Assembly: GCA_934565615.1 (NCBI GenBank)
Contig: CAKTIH010000009.1
Span: forward strand, 1 to 30,552
DNA from: an uncultured Oscillospiraceae bacterium
Lineage (GTDB): Bacteria; Bacillota; Clostridia; Oscillospirales; Oscillospiraceae
Direction of reading: 5' to 3'
DNA length: 30,552 nucleotides
In this document: one piece after another, positions 22,539-30,552 of the stretch
Layout: every line of letters begins with the position of its first letter
Numbering within the stretch: position 1 is the stretch's first letter
Made by a program: the position numbers and the translations under genes
Notes under the pieces: model-generated
Database searches by the model: none
Seen by the model: only the letters and a program-made list of their open reading frames with translations
What the model was told of the DNA's origin: nothing

Positions 22539-23450
22539 ATGAGCGTTGCAGGATTAAAATACTATCTTTCAAGTCCGGCAAATATGTTTGACCTTTTGGC
22601 CAGCCGCAATTTGCTCAACTGGATGTCGGATGAGGCCTTTCTGAAAAGAAAGTTCAGGCTTGCAATGGGACATAAGCTCGATTTAGACGCTCCCAAGACC
22701 TTTAACGAAAAGCTCCAGTGGCTGAAGCTCTATGACCGTGATCCCTTGTATACCAAGCTTGTCGATAAATATGCGGTCAGAAAATACATCGCCGAAAAGA
22801 TAGGCGAGGAGTACCTTATCCCCCTTGTCGGCGGCCCTTGGAACAGTCCGGATGAGATAGATTTTGCTGCACTGCCCGATCAGTTCGTCCTCAAATGCAC
22901 CCATGACAGCGGCGGTGTTGTCATCTGCAAGGATAAATCAAAGCTCGATATCCCCGCCGCGAAGGCGAAGCTCTCAAAACACCTGAAGCGCAACTACTAT
23001 TGGACGAACCGCGAATGGCCGTATAAAGACGTACCGCCGCGGATCATCGCCGAAAAGTACATGGAGGATGAGACGGGGGGGTTGAATGATTATAAAGTAA
23101 TGTGCTTCAATGGTGAGCCGAAACTCATTCAACTCCATATGGGACGCTTCGCAAAACACACGCAGGATTTCTATGACACTCAGTGGAAAAGACTGGACAT
23201 AATCCAGGGGGACCCGATGGCTGATGAACTGACGCCAAGGCCGGGGTTCCTTGACGATATGCTGAAAAAGTCAAGCGAGATTTCCCAAAAGTTCCCGCAT
23301 ATCCGTGTCGACTGGTACGGAATAGAGGGGAAGCTTTATCTGGGAGAGCTGACAATGTATGATGGAAGCGGCATGTGCGCGTACGACGATGAAGAGTGGG
23401 ATTATAAGATCGGCAGTTGGGTAGAGCTTCCGGAGCGGCAGAGAAAATAA
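22539..23450 (+). CDS. TupA-like ATP-grasp protein (ATPgrasp_TupA family)
   Basis: A 303-residue protein of the TupA-like ATP-grasp family (PF14305). Conserved segments are PKTFNEKLQWLKLYDRDPLYTKLVDKYAVRKYI, PDQFVLKCTHDSGGVVICKDK (nucleotide-binding strand-loop), PRIIAEKYMED and LNDYKVMCFNGEPKLIQLH. The family takes its name from a Bacillus protein of teichuronopeptide synthesis, and members are common in capsule loci. They are often listed as glycosyltransferases, but the ATP-grasp fold suggests ligation, for instance of an amino acid or acid to a sugar. The first 50 residues are less conserved. The gene is somewhat richer in A+T than neighbours, which may reflect separate acquisition. Confidence 0.82.
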   Translation: MSVAGLKYYLSSPANMFDLLASRNLLNWMSDEAFLKRKFRLAMGHKLDLDAPKTFNEKLQWLKLYDRDPLYTKLVDKYAVRKYIAEKIGEEYLIPLVGGPWNSPDEIDFAALPDQFVLKCTHDSGGVVICKDKSKLDIPAAKAKLSKHLKRNYYWTNREWPYKDVPPRIIAEKYMEDETGGLNDYKVMCFNGEPKLIQLHMGRFAKHTQDFYDTQWKRLDIIQGDPMADELTPRPGFLDDMLKKSSEISQKFPHIRVDWYGIEGKLYLGELTMYDGSGMCAYDDEEWDYKIGSWVELPERQRK

Positions 23451-23472
23451 ATGTCATGAAGGAAAAGGAAAC

Positions 23473-24537
23473 ATGGACAATAACATCAAGTTCAGCATCA
23501 TGACCCCGGTGTATAAGGTGGAGCAGTATCTGCCTGAGTGCATCGAGTCGGTGCTGGGACAGACATACGGAAATTTTGAATTCATACTGGTGGACGATGG
23601 GTCACCCGACCGAAGCGGCGAGATATGCGAGGAGTATGCGCAAAAGGACAGCCGCATCCGTGTGTTCCACAAACCGAACGGCGGCCTCATGCACACCCGA
23701 CGCTATGCGCTTGAGCGCGCATCGGGGGACTATTACGTCTTTCTTGATTCGGACGATTATCTCAGCCCTGATACGCTGGAGACGCTTAACCGGTACATAA
23801 GCGAGACCGGGGCCGACTGCGTCATTTACGGCTTCGAGTGGCTGCGCCCGGAGGGCACGGTGCAGGTGCAGTGCGCCCCCTGTGACTGCGGCCGCGTCAT
23901 CACCGACAAGCGCGAGCTTTATAATATCATCTTCAACAATGACAGCTATAATTCGCTCTGCCGCAAGTGCGCGAAGGCATCCTGCTTTGACGGGCGCGAT
24001 CACAGTATGAGCTACCATATTAAAAACGGCGAGGACTGTGTGCAGACGATAGAGATCGTTGAGAATGCGCGCAGCGTCGTGTTCATCCCCGAGATGCTCT
24101 ATCGCTACCGGTATAATTCGACAAGCATCACACACTCCAATGAGTTCGACAATTACAACGCTGACTTTGAAGTGAGCGAGATCGTGCTCGGTTTTCTGAG
24201 GCGCACCGGCGTGCTGACGCCCGAGGACTTTGACAGGCTCAGAAACAAGAGCCTTGACAGTATGGCCGTCGAGATAAAGCGCATCTGCCGCTATGCCTCC
24301 ACAAGAGAGCATAAATATAATGCGGTCAAGTCCATAAGAGAAAGCGCATATTACGGCGAGTTTCTTGAGGAGGGCTACCGCCACGCTGCTCCGCTTCCGG
24401 GGCAGGAGCTGCCGGATGCGATGAGAAGAAGGCTCAACCGTCTCACTGCAAGGCTTCTGAAAGCGCGCCGGTATAACGCGATAATAAATATCAATACCCT
24501 GCTCTACCGCACAGCGAAGGCCGTGGGAGCAAGGTGA
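23473..24537 (+). CDS. Glycosyltransferase family 2, first
   Basis: A 354-residue GT-A enzyme. The N-terminal domain has FSIMTPVYKVEQYLPECIESVLGQTY, ILVDDGSPDRSGEI (D41, D42) and the metal-binding DSDD (92-95) in YYVFLDSDDYLSP. The rest has SYHIKNGEDCVQTIEIVENA and RYRYNSTSITHS, the region that usually carries the catalytic base. The C-terminal 100 residues are basic and less conserved. A site AAGGAAAAGGAA precedes ATG 23473. It extends the lipid-linked oligosaccharide; sugar and linkage unknown. Confidence 0.88.
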   Translation: MDNNIKFSIMTPVYKVEQYLPECIESVLGQTYGNFEFILVDDGSPDRSGEICEEYAQKDSRIRVFHKPNGGLMHTRRYALERASGDYYVFLDSDDYLSPDTLETLNRYISETGADCVIYGFEWLRPEGTVQVQCAPCDCGRVITDKRELYNIIFNNDSYNSLCRKCAKASCFDGRDHSMSYHIKNGEDCVQTIEIVENARSVVFIPEMLYRYRYNSTSITHSNEFDNYNADFEVSEIVLGFLRRTGVLTPEDFDRLRNKSLDSMAVEIKRICRYASTREHKYNAVKSIRESAYYGEFLEEGYRHAAPLPGQELPDAMRRRLNRLTARLLKARRYNAIININTLLYRTAKAVGAR

Positions 24538-24553
24538 CAGCGAAGGTCATGGC

Positions 24554-26020
24554 ATGAACAAGGCAACGGTAATAAAATCACTTATATATAAATTCACGGA
24601 GCGTTTTTCGGTCAAGGCCATCGGGCTTGTGATAAGCATAATCCTCGCCCGTCTGCTCGCACCGGAGGTGTTCGGTCAGCTCGCGCTGCTCACGGTGTTT
24701 ACCGACCTTTCGCTGACGGTCGTTGACGGCGGACTGAACTCGGCGCTCGTGCAGAGCAAGGAGGCCGGGGAGCGGGATTATTCTACGGTGTTCGTTATAA
24801 CACTTGGCCTCTCCGCGCTGATGATAGTGCTGCTATACTTTGCAGCGCCCTATATCGCCGGTTATTATAAAAGCCCGGCGCTTATAACGCCGCTGCGCTT
24901 TTATTCGCTTTCTATGCTCTTCAGTTCCTTTAACTCTATCCAGGTCGCGCGCATGCAGCGCGAGATGCGCTTTCGCGAGATGATGTTCTGCAGCCTTGCC
25001 GCGACGCTGATCGCCGGTACGTTCGGCATAGCGCTGGCATATAAGGGCGCGGGACTCTGGGCGCTGGTGGGCTACTATTTCTCCCACATCGCGGTGACCT
25101 GCATCGCCATGTTCTGCACGGACCGGTGGGTCCCGCACGGAAGATTCTCGAAGGACAGCGCGAAGCGCCTCTACGGCTTCGGAATAAAGATGCTCGCCTC
25201 GTCGATGATAACGACGGTGTATAACGACATCCGCCCGCTCATAATCGGCAAGAAGTTCTCGACTGCCGACCTCGGCTATTATGAGCGCGGTCAGCGCTTT
25301 TCAAGCACCGTGTCGATGAACCTTGATACGGCGGTGCAGTCGGTCATGTTCCCTGTCATGGCACAGGCGCAGGACGATAAAGATCAGGTGCGCGCAATGT
25401 TAAGGCGCGCGCAGACTATGGGCATGTTCATAATTTTTCCGGCAATGGTCGGCATGGCCGCCGTGGCGGAGCCGATGGTGCGCCTGCTGCTGACGGAGAA
25501 ATGGATGCCCTGCGTCATATTCGTGCAGATACTGTGCATCGCCGAGATGCAGGTGCCGCTCACCTCGGCGAACCTTGTGGTCGTAAAGGCCTTGGGGCGC
25601 AGCGATATTCTGATGAAGCAGGAGATCCTGCGCAGGACCCTAATGATAATCGTGCTGCTCATAACCGTGTTCGCCTTTGATTCGGTCGAGGCCATTGCCT
25701 GCGGCTTCCTGTTCAGTGCGTGGCTGGACGCGTTCGTCACCTCCGTACCGGTGAAGAAGCTGCTGGGCTACGGCTTTGCCAATCAGGCAAAGGACATGTG
25801 GCGCGGCGCGCTGGCCGCGGCGATAATGGGCGTGGCTGTGGCGGCGCTCAACCTTCTGAATGTGCCGGACGCGGCAAAGCTCATAATACAGATAGTTACC
25901 GGCGCGGCGGTGTATGTATCGGCCTGCGCTGTGCTCAAGGTCGAAAGCTTTATGTATATCCTGAACATATTGAAGAAACACAGGAGAGCCAAGAAGGAGG
26001 GGGACGCGGATGCTGAGTGA
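24554..26020 (+). CDS. Wzx-like flippase (polysaccharide biosynthesis protein, MOP superfamily)
   Basis: A 488-residue protein with about 12-14 membrane spans. It starts VIKSLIYKFTERFSVKAIGLVISIILARLLAPEVFGQLALLTVF, then VDGGLNSALVQ, a start typical of the lipopolysaccharide/O-antigen flippase family (PF13440/Wzx-WzxC group). A middle segment, IIGKKFSTADLGYYERGQRFSS, is also conserved. It is expected to turn the completed undecaprenyl-linked glycan to the outside. A weak GAAGG site precedes ATG 24554. It overlaps the next gene by 11 bases. WzxC-type flippases usually act with a polymerase, which I could not find in the locus. Confidence 0.9.
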   Translation: MNKATVIKSLIYKFTERFSVKAIGLVISIILARLLAPEVFGQLALLTVFTDLSLTVVDGGLNSALVQSKEAGERDYSTVFVITLGLSALMIVLLYFAAPYIAGYYKSPALITPLRFYSLSMLFSSFNSIQVARMQREMRFREMMFCSLAATLIAGTFGIALAYKGAGLWALVGYYFSHIAVTCIAMFCTDRWVPHGRFSKDSAKRLYGFGIKMLASSMITTVYNDIRPLIIGKKFSTADLGYYERGQRFSSTVSMNLDTAVQSVMFPVMAQAQDDKDQVRAMLRRAQTMGMFIIFPAMVGMAAVAEPMVRLLLTEKWMPCVIFVQILCIAEMQVPLTSANLVVVKALGRSDILMKQEILRRTLMIIVLLITVFAFDSVEAIACGFLFSAWLDAFVTSVPVKKLLGYGFANQAKDMWRGALAAAIMGVAVAALNLLNVPDAAKLIIQIVTGAAVYVSACAVLKVESFMYILNILKKHRRAKKEGDADAE

Positions 26021-26585
26021 GGAGAAGAGAATCAAAACCAAAGCCCAGTTGAAGGAGTACCTCGATGTCGAGCTCGAACCCTATCAGATGTATGGGAGAC
26101 AGTACATCGCGTATATCTTCCAGATAAGCGAAAGGGCGATACTCCGCCGTCACACCATTCTGCTGAGAAAGACCGAGTACCATTTGAACGCAGGACACAA
26201 GCTCATCGGCGAGCTTTACTATGCCCGCCTTATGAAGTTTCAATTGAAATATTCGATACACATCCCCATAAACTGCTTTGGAAAAGGGCTGAGGGTCATG
26301 CATGTTGGCCCGTGTACAATGAACGGGGAGATCACCGTCGGCGAGAACTGCAGCGTGAATATGTATGCCTCCGTCGTATGGAGCGACGGAAAGAACGAGG
26401 GAGTCCCGACGCTTGGCAACAATGTCACCCTCGGCTTGGGATCGATCGTTCAAGGAAATGTCACGTTGGCTGATAACATAACCGTCGGCAGCGGCGCGCT
26501 CGTGAACAAAAGCTTCCTTGAGCCGGGCATAAACCTTGCCGGTGTGCCGGCAAAAAAGGTCGGCGAAAAGAACGCGGAGCTCTGA
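26010..26585 (+). CDS. Serine acetyltransferase-like hexapeptide acyltransferase
   Basis: A 191-residue protein. An N-terminal helical part (about 1-85) is followed by a left-handed beta-helix: IHIPINCFGKGLRVMHVGPCTMNGEITVGENCSVNMYASVVWSDGK, TLGNNVTLGLGSIVQGNVTLADNITVGSGALVNKSFLEPGINLAGVPAKKVG. The HVGP segment resembles the catalytic His region of CysE-like enzymes (usually HxxG). In glycan loci such proteins acetylate sugars rather than serine. The start lies 11 bases inside the flippase gene behind AAGGAGGGGG. It probably acts in the cytoplasm with acetyl-CoA. Confidence 0.82.
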   Translation: MLSEEKRIKTKAQLKEYLDVELEPYQMYGRQYIAYIFQISERAILRRHTILLRKTEYHLNAGHKLIGELYYARLMKFQLKYSIHIPINCFGKGLRVMHVGPCTMNGEITVGENCSVNMYASVVWSDGKNEGVPTLGNNVTLGLGSIVQGNVTLADNITVGSGALVNKSFLEPGINLAGVPAKKVGEKNAEL

Positions 26586-26603
26586 CAGCCGAGGAGGACG
26601 GAT

Positions 26604-27728
26604 ATGTTGTACAAGGTACTTAGAAAGCTGAAACTCGGAAAGAGCGCATACCAACTGCTCTACCCGTTCAGGGGCAAGGCTTCCGCCCTGCCCGGAACGA
26701 ATGAGGCGCGTGCGCTGCTGGAGAGCGTGAGTCCCGACACCGGCGGCTCGTGCCTGTGCGCGCGCCGGGTCAAAGGAGCCGTCCGCAAGGGCGAGCTTGA
26801 TATCATCATCCCCGCATACAACGCCGAAAAATATTTGCATGAATGTATGGATTCTGTGCTTGCACAGCAGACGCAGTATAGCTTCCGCGTGCTCGCGATA
26901 GACGACGGATCGACGGATGCGACGGGAGAGTTGCTTGACGGCTATGCCGCACGCGACAGCCGGGTCCACGTTGTCCATCAGGAAAACCGCGGCCATTCTG
27001 GTGCGCGCAATGCCGGGCTTGAGATGGCCGATGCGGAGCTTGTCATGTTTCTGGATTCGGACGATGTGCTTTTCCCCGACGCGGTCGAACAGCTTGTCGG
27101 GGCAGTGATGAACGGGGATGCGGTGTTCTCCGAGGGAGCGTACGAGGTAGTCGATACCCAGCTGAGTCATATTTCAGACAGACCCCATAAGGCGGGTGAG
27201 ATCTCGGCGTGCGAGGACTGCTACTCATATCCGTGGGGCAAGGTCTACAGGCTCAGCGCGCTTGACGGCTTCTGCTTTCCCGATGGCTATCTGTATGAGG
27301 ACAGTTTTATTTATCAGGTGCTGTTTCAGCGCTATGCGCAGCTTGACAGAAAAGCGGCCGGGGTCGATAGCACCGTCGTCAAATATCGCGTGAACCCCGG
27401 CGGGATAAGCAGAAGGTCAAGGGGAAGCGTTAAGAGTATCGACTCGCTGTGGATAACGCTGAGCCTGCATGAGGACAGGAAAAGGCTTGGCATCCAGAAC
27501 ACGCAGGAATACTATGTGTACATTCTCTCCATGCTTGTGCTGACCTATCACCGCACGGAACAGCGGGATGAGGAGACGAAGAAGGCCATATTTGTTATGT
27601 GGCGTGACTTTCTCGGCAGAGAGTTTGGGGGCTTCAGCTCCGCGGACCCGTTCTTACGCAAGCTTGAGCGTGCGGTACACGACAGAGATTACCCGGCTTA
27701 CGAATTATTTTGCAAGCTGGCGGATTGA
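26604..27728 (+). CDS. Glycosyltransferase family 2, second, with N-terminal extension
   Basis: A 374-residue GT-A enzyme. An extension of about 64 residues (MLYKVLRKLKLGKSAYQLLY onward) precedes the fold, which starts LDIIIPAYNAEKYLHECMDSVLAQQ. IDDGSTDATGEL has D100/D101, HQENRGHSGARNAGLEMA follows, and DSDD sits at 151-154. The acceptor part contains YSYPWGKVYRLSALDGFCFPDGYLYEDSFIYQVL. GAGGAGG lies upstream of ATG 26604. Its place after the flippase suggests it may add a side branch, though gene order does not prove reaction order. Confidence 0.88.
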   Translation: MLYKVLRKLKLGKSAYQLLYPFRGKASALPGTNEARALLESVSPDTGGSCLCARRVKGAVRKGELDIIIPAYNAEKYLHECMDSVLAQQTQYSFRVLAIDDGSTDATGELLDGYAARDSRVHVVHQENRGHSGARNAGLEMADAELVMFLDSDDVLFPDAVEQLVGAVMNGDAVFSEGAYEVVDTQLSHISDRPHKAGEISACEDCYSYPWGKVYRLSALDGFCFPDGYLYEDSFIYQVLFQRYAQLDRKAAGVDSTVVKYRVNPGGISRRSRGSVKSIDSLWITLSLHEDRKRLGIQNTQEYYVYILSMLVLTYHRTEQRDEETKKAIFVMWRDFLGREFGGFSSADPFLRKLERAVHDRDYPAYELFCKLAD

Positions 27729-27755
27729 AATAAAGATTCCTAAAAGGAAGAACAC

Positions 27756-28781
27756 ATGAAAAAATTCGGAGTATGGATACTGAAGGCAATAGCCGGGGGC
27801 GTGATCGCGCTGCTGGCCCTCAACGCTTTCAGCATGCTTTACTATAACGTCCCGGTACACTACACGAATCCGGACGGCTCAACTGAATATAAGTGGGAGA
27901 CGTCTACCTTCTACAGCAAGGGCACCGAGGGCTTCGCGTGGGGCGTGACAAATAACGACGGCTTCAATAACCTCCGGGACTATACGCCGGGTGAGCGGAT
28001 AGACATCCTGCTGATGGGCTCGTCGCATATGGAGGGTTTCAATATCGCGCAGGATGAAAACGCCGGTGCGGTACTCAACACGCTTTTTGACGGGGAGAAG
28101 TACACCTACAACATCGGCACTGCGGGGCACACTATGCTCTACTGCATAAAGCATCTGGCCGCGGCGCTGGATACGTATGAGCCGGGGGAGTATGTCGTCA
28201 TCGAGACGAACACCGTGGACTTCGCGCCGAAGGATATCGACGCTGTCATGAGCGGGACTCTGGCGGATATCCCGTCGCAGAGCGGAGCGCTCATAACGCT
28301 CATGCAGAAGCTGCCGTACCTGCGCCTGCTCTATACGGTGCAGTTCAAGGGACTGGCCGGGAACGCGGATGCTGCCGATACGGAAGCCGCGGGCATCGGG
28401 GAGCCGACGCAGACAGGAGACTATGCCGCGGTACTCTCTCCGCTGCTGGGCATGGTGGCCGATATATGCAGCGAGCGGGGCGTGCAGCCGGTCATCGTCT
28501 TTGACGCCATAGTGCTTGTCGACGAGCAGGGAAGGGCCTATACCGTGACCGACCCCAAACAGCTTGCGGCGTTCAAGAGCGTCTGCGCGGAGAAGGGCAT
28601 CGTCTTTGTCGACCTGACGGGTGCGTATACCGGCGAATACGCCGAGAGCTGCCGGCTGCCGTACGGCTTTGCCAACACGACGCCGGGCGTGGGTCACATG
28701 AACAAGGTCGGGCACAGGCTGTTCGCGCAGGAGGTATATGAAACTATAAAGGCATTGGAGGAGGAACAGGATGGCGTTTAA
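27756..28781 (+). CDS. Membrane-anchored SGNH-like protein, partner of the MBOAT acyltransferase
   Basis: A 341-residue protein. One N-terminal span (about 8-28) leads to an extracellular domain with an SGNH-like block I (DILLMGSSHMEGFNI, candidate nucleophile S90), a YNIGTAGHTM stretch, and a C-terminal GHMNKVGHRLFAQEVY that could supply the catalytic His. This resembles the AlgJ/AlgX/DltD-type partners that take acyl groups delivered through an MBOAT channel and move them to a glycan outside. The gene overlaps the MBOAT gene by 11 bases, which supports this role. AAAAGGA precedes ATG 27756. The acyl group is probably acetyl, by analogy only. Confidence 0.75.
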   Translation: MKKFGVWILKAIAGGVIALLALNAFSMLYYNVPVHYTNPDGSTEYKWETSTFYSKGTEGFAWGVTNNDGFNNLRDYTPGERIDILLMGSSHMEGFNIAQDENAGAVLNTLFDGEKYTYNIGTAGHTMLYCIKHLAAALDTYEPGEYVVIETNTVDFAPKDIDAVMSGTLADIPSQSGALITLMQKLPYLRLLYTVQFKGLAGNADAADTEAAGIGEPTQTGDYAAVLSPLLGMVADICSERGVQPVIVFDAIVLVDEQGRAYTVTDPKQLAAFKSVCAEKGIVFVDLTGAYTGEYAESCRLPYGFANTTPGVGHMNKVGHRLFAQEVYETIKALEEEQDGV

Positions 28782-30207
28782 CAGTCTGGGCTTCCTTGCC
28801 TTTTTTGCTGCCGTCTGCGCAGTGCTTGCGCTGACGAATATTTCCACCGTAAAGCGTGCCCTCGGAGACAAGCTTTTAAGTGCGCGCCATGTGCTGCTCA
28901 TTGCGGCAAACTATGCCTTTTACGCGAGCTGGAACTGGAAATGCTGCTTCCTGCTGCTCGCGCTCACGGTGATCGCCTATGTGAGCGCGGCGAATTGCCG
29001 CCGCAGCCGCCTTGCGCTGCATGCGGGCATCGTGCTGCCGCTCGTGATCCTCGGCGTGTTCAAGTATTTCAATTTCTTCGTCGGCTCCTTCTGTGAGCTT
29101 TTCGGCATCGCGGAGCCGGGAGCGCTGAAGCTGCTGCTGCCGGTCGGCATTTCCTTCTACACCTTCCAGACGCTCAGCTATATCATTGATGTCCACCGCG
29201 GTAAGGTCGAGGCGGAGCGGAACCCTGTAAAGCTCGCGCTTTATATCTCGTTTTTCCCGCAGCTCGTCTCCGGACCGATCGTGAAAGCAGGGGAGTTTCT
29301 TCCGCAGCTTCGTGAGGACAGGAACGTTTCCCTCGCAAACCTCGAAACGGGCGTGCAGATTTTTCTCTTCGGCCTTTTCAAAAAGGTAGTTATCGCGGAT
29401 AACATCGCTGCTTTCGTAAACGCAGTGTACTCTAACCCTGTGCAGTTCGGCGGCGGGACCGTGCTGCTGGCTGTCGTGGGATATTCGATACAGCTCTACT
29501 GTGACTTCTCCGGTTATTCTGACATGGCCGTCGGCTGCGCGCGCGGCCTTGGCTATGAGCTGCCAAGAAACTTCAACATGCCCTACCTCTCCAGCAGCGT
29601 CAAGGAGTTCTGGAAGCGCTGGCACATCAGCCTTTCAACGTGGCTGATGGAGTACCTGTACATACCGCTCGGTGGCAACAGAAAGGGTAAAGCCAGGACT
29701 TATGTAAACCTGATGCTGACAATGGTCATAGGCGGCCTGTGGCACGGCGCGGCGTGGACCTTCGTCGTGTGGGGAGCACTGCACGGTTTTGCACTCTGCA
29801 CGCACAGGCTGTGGAGCGCGTGGCGCGCAAAGAGCGGAAAAGTGGGGGAGAGCCGAGTGTACACGGCGCTGTCCATACTGCTCACCTTCTGCTTTGTCAG
29901 CTTCTGCTGGGTGTTCTTCCGTGCCGACAGCTTCGGCACAGCGATGAAGATACTCACGGCGATATTCACATGGCAGCCCGGCATGACGCACATCAGTAGC
30001 TGGACATTGTTCGGCGTCCTTGTCACCGCCGCGGCGATGGTGATAGCATGCGTCAAGAGCTGGAAGCGCGGGACAAAGCCGGAGGGCTACTATCCCATTG
30101 TCAGCCTCAACAGCGTATGGGGATTGGCGCTGTTCTTCGCCACCCTCGGGCTCACACTCGTGCTTGCCTACACGGGCGAGACCCCGTTTATCTATGCTCA
30201 GTTCTGA
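28771..30207 (+). CDS. MBOAT-family O-acyltransferase (AlgI/DltB-like)
   Basis: A 478-residue polytopic protein. Signature stretches are NYAFYASWNWK, VFKYFNFFVGSFCELFG, LLPVGISFYTFQTLSYIIDVHRG and FFPQLVSGPIVKAGEFLPQL. YCDFSGYSDMAVGCARGLGYELPRNFNMPY, EFWKRWHISLSTWLMEYLYIPLGGN (about 279-301) and GGLWHGAAWTFVVWGALHG follow, the last with the catalytic His near residue 324. The family (PF03062) carries acyl groups across the membrane and transfers them to surface polymers such as alginate, cellulose or teichoic acid. Gene ATG lies within the SGNH gene behind GGAGGAGG. It is the last gene of the glycan operon. Confidence 0.92.
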   Translation: MAFNSLGFLAFFAAVCAVLALTNISTVKRALGDKLLSARHVLLIAANYAFYASWNWKCCFLLLALTVIAYVSAANCRRSRLALHAGIVLPLVILGVFKYFNFFVGSFCELFGIAEPGALKLLLPVGISFYTFQTLSYIIDVHRGKVEAERNPVKLALYISFFPQLVSGPIVKAGEFLPQLREDRNVSLANLETGVQIFLFGLFKKVVIADNIAAFVNAVYSNPVQFGGGTVLLAVVGYSIQLYCDFSGYSDMAVGCARGLGYELPRNFNMPYLSSSVKEFWKRWHISLSTWLMEYLYIPLGGNRKGKARTYVNLMLTMVIGGLWHGAAWTFVVWGALHGFALCTHRLWSAWRAKSGKVGESRVYTALSILLTFCFVSFCWVFFRADSFGTAMKILTAIFTWQPGMTHISSWTLFGVLVTAAAMVIACVKSWKRGTKPEGYYPIVSLNSVWGLALFFATLGLTLVLAYTGETPFIYAQF

Positions 30208-30240
30208 GTTTAAGAGCGTGTCAAAGAACCCGTTTTTCAA

Positions 30241-30274
30241 ACAGACTGGCAAAAATACTTTTTTGACAGTCTGT
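30241..30274. repeat. Long imperfect hairpin after the glycan operon
   Basis: ACAGACTG (30241-30248) pairs with CAGTCTGT (30267-30274), and inside it CAAAAA (30250-30255) pairs with TTTTTG (30260-30265) across one G/A mismatch, with a TACT loop. No T-run follows the outer arm, so it is an unusual terminator; it may be a dispersed intergenic repeat or an RNA-stabilising hairpin. Confidence 0.55.
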
Positions 30275-30305
30275 GTGACCGGAATAAAGCGGCAGTGCTT
30301 GTCAT

Positions 30306-30552
30306 ATGCTTATACGGGTGATGAAAGTGAAGCACAATATAAAGCTCAAGCAGCTTATCGCGGCCATCGCGCTTCCGCTGGCGGTCGGCGGGCTTGCCGC
30401 ATTTCTTACAAAGGACGGCATGAAGCTGTTCGGGACTATGGCAAAGCCGCCGCTTGCGCCGCCGCAATGGCTCTTCCCGGTCGCGTGGACGGCGCTGTAT
30501 ATCCTCATGGGCATCGCGTCATATCTTATCTGGACGGCGCATGTGTCCGAGG
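30306..30552 (+). CDS. tspO: TspO/MBR-family membrane protein (5' part)
   Basis: The 5' part of a gene that runs off the window end. The peptide LIAAIALPLAVGGLAAFLT, then KPPLAPPQWLFPVAWTALYILMGIASYLIWTA, matches the first two spans of TspO/MBR proteins, whose PP-x-WLFP-x-WT-x-LY-x-LMG core is highly conserved. The family binds porphyrins and cholesterol-like ligands and is linked to tetrapyrrole handling or stress. Start is uncertain: ATG 30306 is the longest, ATG 30321 is in frame, and GTG 30327 has the best ribosome site (GGTGAT at 30317-30322). It lies about 100 bases after the MBOAT gene beyond a hairpin, so it is probably not part of the glycan operon. Confidence 0.85.
   Translation, partial: MLIRVMKVKHNIKLKQLIAAIALPLAVGGLAAFLTKDGMKLFGTMAKPPLAPPQWLFPVAWTALYILMGIASYLIWTAHVSE

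Noticed and set aside
25950..27170. 406-codon minus-strand frame across the hexapeptide acyltransferase and GT2 genes
   Set aside because: It covers three real plus-strand genes with clear motifs and shows no recognisable domain.

Overview
The window looks like chromosomal DNA of a GC-rich, spore-forming clostridium, most likely of the Oscillospiraceae and related gut Firmicutes. The sporulation genes yabP and yabQ sit beside divIC and yabR in the Bacillus/Clostridium order. Other pointers are a T-box riboswitch, a YdjI/YdjG/YdjH-like membrane-stress cluster, strong Firmicute Shine-Dalgarno sequences and a sigma-A promoter with full consensus. This assignment rests on gene content only.

Layout. 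Bases 1-219 are the 3' end of a flavin/NAD-dependent oxidoreductase gene, followed by a hairpin. A consensus promoter (346-374) then drives a leader of about 390 nt that carries a T-box riboswitch with an apparent UGG (Trp) specifier codon and a terminator. It controls a trpXYZ-type ABC importer (773-3648). Next come yabP-yabQ-divIC-yabR (3708-5142), which end in a bidirectional terminator shared with a convergent pair: a CrtO-like membrane acyltransferase and an MGDG-synthase/UgtP-like glycosyltransferase (5182-6791, minus strand). Divergent from that pair is a three-gene cluster (7044-10319): an SPFH protein with zinc ribbons, a zinc-ribbon membrane protein and a TPM-domain protein. It ends in a 19-bp bidirectional terminator.

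Convergent to it lies a minus-strand operon (10379-15978) with its own promoter at 16038-16066. It encodes two unequal YhgE/Pip-family membrane proteins. Between them is a small membrane protein with a repetitive acidic tail. I consider this the least understood unit in the window.

From 16462 to 30207 there is one tightly packed plus-strand locus for a cell-surface glycan. It holds a phosphoglycosyl transferase that starts the chain, an SDR/epimerase-like enzyme, three GT4 and two GT2 glycosyltransferases, a TupA-like ATP-grasp protein, two left-handed beta-helix acyltransferases, a DUF2334-type deacetylase, a Wzx-like flippase, and an SGNH protein paired with an MBOAT O-acyltransferase. Many junctions overlap (ATGA, TGATG or 11 nt), so translation is probably coupled. 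The proposed flow is: the first sugar-phosphate is put on the lipid carrier, the GTs extend it, acyl or acetyl groups are added or removed, the flippase exports it, and the MBOAT/SGNH pair O-acylates it outside. I could not identify a Wzy-type polymerase or a chain-length regulator. The window ends inside a tspO-like gene.

I saw no tRNA, rRNA, CRISPR array, transposase or phage gene.
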